From: Plantago ovata
Taxonomy: Eukaryota > Streptophyta > Magnoliopsida > Lamiales > Plantaginaceae
DNA length: 64,000 nucleotides
NCBI GenBank assembly: GCA_028274465.1
Contig: CM051458.1
Coordinates: forward strand, 106,273,522-106,337,521
Direction: 5' to 3'
The notes under the pieces were generated by a model. The model was not told the DNA's origin. It made no database searches and saw only the letters and a program-made list of their open reading frames with translations. Of this stretch, positions 61,260 through 64,000 are shown one piece after another. A program made the translations under genes and the position numbers. Numbering within the stretch: the stretch's first letter is position 1; every line of letters starts with the position of its first letter.

Positions 61260-61910
61260 GAATAGACAAAATTAAATTATTGGAAATAGACCCGTCGAAT
61301 ACAATATGTACTCTAAATTGTTGTGAAATGGACCCGTCAAACACATTTAGTGTTGAGTGCATAAATACGATGAATGAGAAGATACAATATTTTTGTGAGC
61401 AGAGTTGAATGTGAGCCGAGTAAGTATCAACAATCCATAACACGTGTATATAGATAGAATAATGACCAACAAAAATAGAATGCATGGCGGAAGGAGAAGA
61501 TTAGTAATTATTGAATTATCCGTCCAACACTGTTAGTCTTCTAAAAGTATTGTGGAATAAATTCGTCAAACACAATTAATCAATGCAAATTTATTGCGGA
61601 ATAGACCCGCGGATGCATTATGTACACTGAAGTATCGTGGAATAGACCTGTCGAACACAGTTAGTGCCGAGTGCATAGATATAGTGTATGTGAAGGTAAA
61701 ATATGTTTGTGAAGATAGTTGAAGTAATGTTGTACACTGAAGTATCATGGAATAAACTCGTCAAACACAATTGGTGCCAAGTGCATAGATACGTTGTATG
61801 TCAAGATAAAATATTTTTGTGAAGATAGTTGAATGTGAGTTGGGTAAGAATCAATATTCATATTTCTGAGTCGTGTAAATAGATAGAAAACGGATCGATA
61901 AAAATAGAAT
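61260..61910. repeat. second, longer-period part of the minisatellite
   Basis: More GACCCGTCGAA cores occur at about 61289, 61331, 61566, 61650 and 61750. Here they alternate with a different block, GTGCATAGATAC...TGAAGATAAAATATTTTTGTGA (near 61356, 61670 and 61775), forming a higher-order repeat. Confidence 0.65.
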
Positions 61911-63071
61911 ACATGGCGGAAATAAAAGTTTCAAAATAAATATATACAAAATAATAGTCTTTAAATTGTTTTTTCTACAATTTATGTGACCTTAATTTCG
62001 TTTTTAATAAAAAAAATATTTTCTTGCATTTTCATTTGATTCAATCATTATACATCTTTATATTAATTAATATTTTTACAAATAGTAAAACTAATTAAAT
62101 TATTTTATCATCTGTGTTTCATAATGTCAAATAATTTCAAATAATATATATTTTTTTAATATAATATCTTTCTTTTTTTTTGAACTAATTATATATTTTA
62201 ATTGAGAATGAATGCACATATAAAAAAAAAAAAACAAATAGACATGTAGAATGTAGAATTGTAAATTGGAATGTCATAAATTGAGACATGTTGGCAAGAG
62301 TTGAGTTTTGAATCGATGAAAATAAATGAATTTGCAACTGCCAAGAATTGTAGCAGGGAGAAGGCATGAAATATTTCTTAAATTTATGGGTGAAAAATAA
62401 AAAAAGTTACAATTACAATAAGTAGTCAATCCTTATTAGTCAATTTATCATCGAAGGGTAATGGATGTAATGACACGCATTTCCTGGGGCAGATGATAAG
62501 AAAACAAAATTTTATTAATTATACTGATTGACTGGGGTCTGGGGAGTAGTATGTTTTTTCCATGAATTGATCCCATTTCTGATGAAACCCTAACCTTAAA
62601 CCTTCTAGTTTCATACCACCAAATTACATCGTTCAGATCGCCACTTCACTCTCTTCTTCCATTTGCCATTTAATTTACCGCCTCTATCTTCAATCCTCCT
62701 TCCGCTGGACCGGATGATCAATCGAAGCCTGCCGAATCAATCAGCTGCTTCTCGGTGACTTTTTTTGTTTATTTTTGATCGACTTCTGTAATTCTCTTTC
62801 CCTGTTCAATTTTTCATTATTGCATTCTTCACAGTTTATCGGCCGGATTCAGTACAATAAAATAGTACTATTAGTAATTATCTCAGTTCAGTTGTAGCCT
62901 CTGCTCTGTTCTTCAGGGCCTTGTCTGATTGATTGATTGAGTTTGTTAGGATGATGAATATATAAGTAACCTCATTTTTTGTTCTTACCTGCATACACCT
63001 CGTAAACAAATCTGTGTATATTGAGACCAAATAACCAAAACAAAACTGGGAATAAGAAGAAGAATAAAGAT
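61911..63071. other. AT-rich spacer and upstream region of the second PWWP gene
   Basis: No gene to about 62500. From there to 63071 the sequence parallels the leader of the first PWWP gene (48700-49214): telo-box, CATACCACCAAATTACATCG, a C/T-rich leader, and CTTCTCGGTGACTT. It therefore includes the promoter and 5' UTR of the duplicate. Confidence 0.6.
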
Positions 63072-64000
63072 ATGGTGGACTCCGAAACAGCATCAGCAGC
63101 AGGCCGCTTAATCGATTCTACTGTAGGTAGTGTAGTTTGGGTGCGCAGGAGAAATGGATCATGGTGGCCGGGGAAGATACTTGGCCCAGATGACCTTTCT
63201 TCCTCCCTTAAAACGTCTTCTCGTTCCGGCACTCCTGTCAAGCTTCTTGGGAGGGAAGACGCCTGTGTGTAAGTTTCCATTTTGTACTCTAAAATCTCAT
63301 TGCTGGTTAAACATTTTTATATTTCTTCTGCCAATTATGTGTTTTCGGGTTTACTCTTTGCAATTGTTGATTGATATGTGTTCTGTATGGTCATTCCCTA
63401 GTTGAACTAAGCGCCTGTGAAAAGGATATGATTATATTTAACTAAAGATGTCAATGTTAAGACTTAAGAGCAAAGCGTCTGTTTCATAGTTTCCTACAAT
63501 CTGTTGAATGTGATTGTTTATTTCCTGCAGATGTGCTCTAGAGCCAATCTGATCTGTGATATATTATATATAAATCAGCATTTCCAAACTTCTCTTGCTA
63601 CTTTTGATAGATTACTTGCTTGGACACCCTCTTTCATCTAATTTGCTTGTAATGCTCTTGCTGGTGTGTGTGTTGGTGTTAACAGGAGTGGTTTATTTTA
63701 ACAAATAGGTCTCTAGTGTACTTGAAATGAGTTGTTAGACTTGCATTTATGGCCTGTTCTTGTGAGTTGTGATGTCCATAATATTTTTAAGCCTTCACTT
63801 TTCATATTTCTAGAGGTTGGTTGTGGCCTATGGTCGGCTTTGAAGAAAACTTGGCCAAAGCAAGGCTGGAGGCTCCGTTCTTTTATAGTCATCCATGTCC
63901 ACTTTGTACAATGGAATGTGTCTGTTCTTGATATTTTTTTGTCATTTGTTTTAGACCTGTGTCATGGATAAATTTTATGTGGAGGTAATTTGCAATTAAA
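63072..64000 (+). CDS. second PWWP domain gene, exon 1 only (cut by window edge)
   Basis: Exon 1 (63072-63268) is 197 nt, the same length and phase as exon 1 of the gene at 49215. It encodes DSETASAAGRLIDS, GSVVWVRRRNGSWWPGKI and GTPVKLLGREDACV. A GT donor follows at 63269. Intron 1 continues past the window end; in the first gene exon 2 lies about 1.07 kb further on. The intron is alignable with the first copy but has no Stowaway element. Whether the remaining exons are intact cannot be seen. Confidence 0.85.

Noticed and set aside
63021-63071. Upstream in-frame extension of the second PWWP gene
   Set aside because: Begins at a TTG codon; the ATG at 63072 matches the start of the first copy.

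Overview
The window is plant nuclear DNA, almost certainly from a eudicot. Genes are split into many exons by AT-rich introns with GT...AG borders. The proteins are plant families (4-coumarate:CoA ligase, a plastid-type RelA/SpoT homologue, an EFFECTOR OF TRANSCRIPTION-like protein), and the spaces between genes are full of MITE-like elements, LINE and SINE pieces, a solo LTR and degenerate satellites. I cannot name the species. Exon borders below were read by eye from splice signals and codon phase; family names come from remembered protein signatures, not a database search.

Left part (1-14.1 kb), all on the minus strand: a 4CL gene cut by the left window edge, a vacuolar glucose / D-xylose-H+ symporter-like MFS transporter (13 exons), and the complex I accessory subunit NDUFA12/B17.2 (5 exons, one of only 27 nt). 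Between 14.1 and 17.7 kb lie short tandem repeats and a solo LTR with a perfect 5-bp target duplication.

Middle (17.7-40.6 kb): an unprocessed, decayed exportin-1 (XPO1/CRM1) copy carrying a LINE insertion, then an apparently intact RSH1 gene (18 exons, 873 aa), then a minus-strand PP4 regulatory subunit 2 gene (7 exons). As I recall, the neighbourhood transporter - complex I subunit - XPO1 (- PP4R2) is shared with Arabidopsis chromosome 5 (At5g17010, At5g17020, At5g17070) and chromosome 3 (At3g03090, At3g03100, At3g03110). If so, the XPO1 copy in the ancestral position has died here.

Right part (40.6-64 kb) is a transposon-rich zone. It holds a broken HSP70/HSP110-like gene split by a hAT MITE with a perfect 8-bp duplication, an EFFECTOR OF TRANSCRIPTION-like copy with an A tail lying inside an intron of that gene, a fragment resembling exon 1 of the complex I 75-kDa subunit (NDUFS1), an intact PWWP-domain gene (4 exons, 640 aa), a roughly 3.4 kb TIR element, a second hAT MITE, a 42-bp minisatellite, and the first exon of a duplicate of the PWWP gene running off the right edge.

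The genes do not form a pathway; they are a normal syntenic run of housekeeping genes. Several otherwise good reading frames differ by one base in a short homopolymer (near 6944, 39213, 43106 and 46165), which may point to assembly indels rather than real mutations. I found no defence, biosynthetic or CRISPR-like system. The strongest observations are the dead XPO1 in a conserved slot, the nested insertions around 42-46 kb, the NDUFS1-like fragment, the PWWP duplication with a MITE present in one copy only, and the 42-bp satellite.
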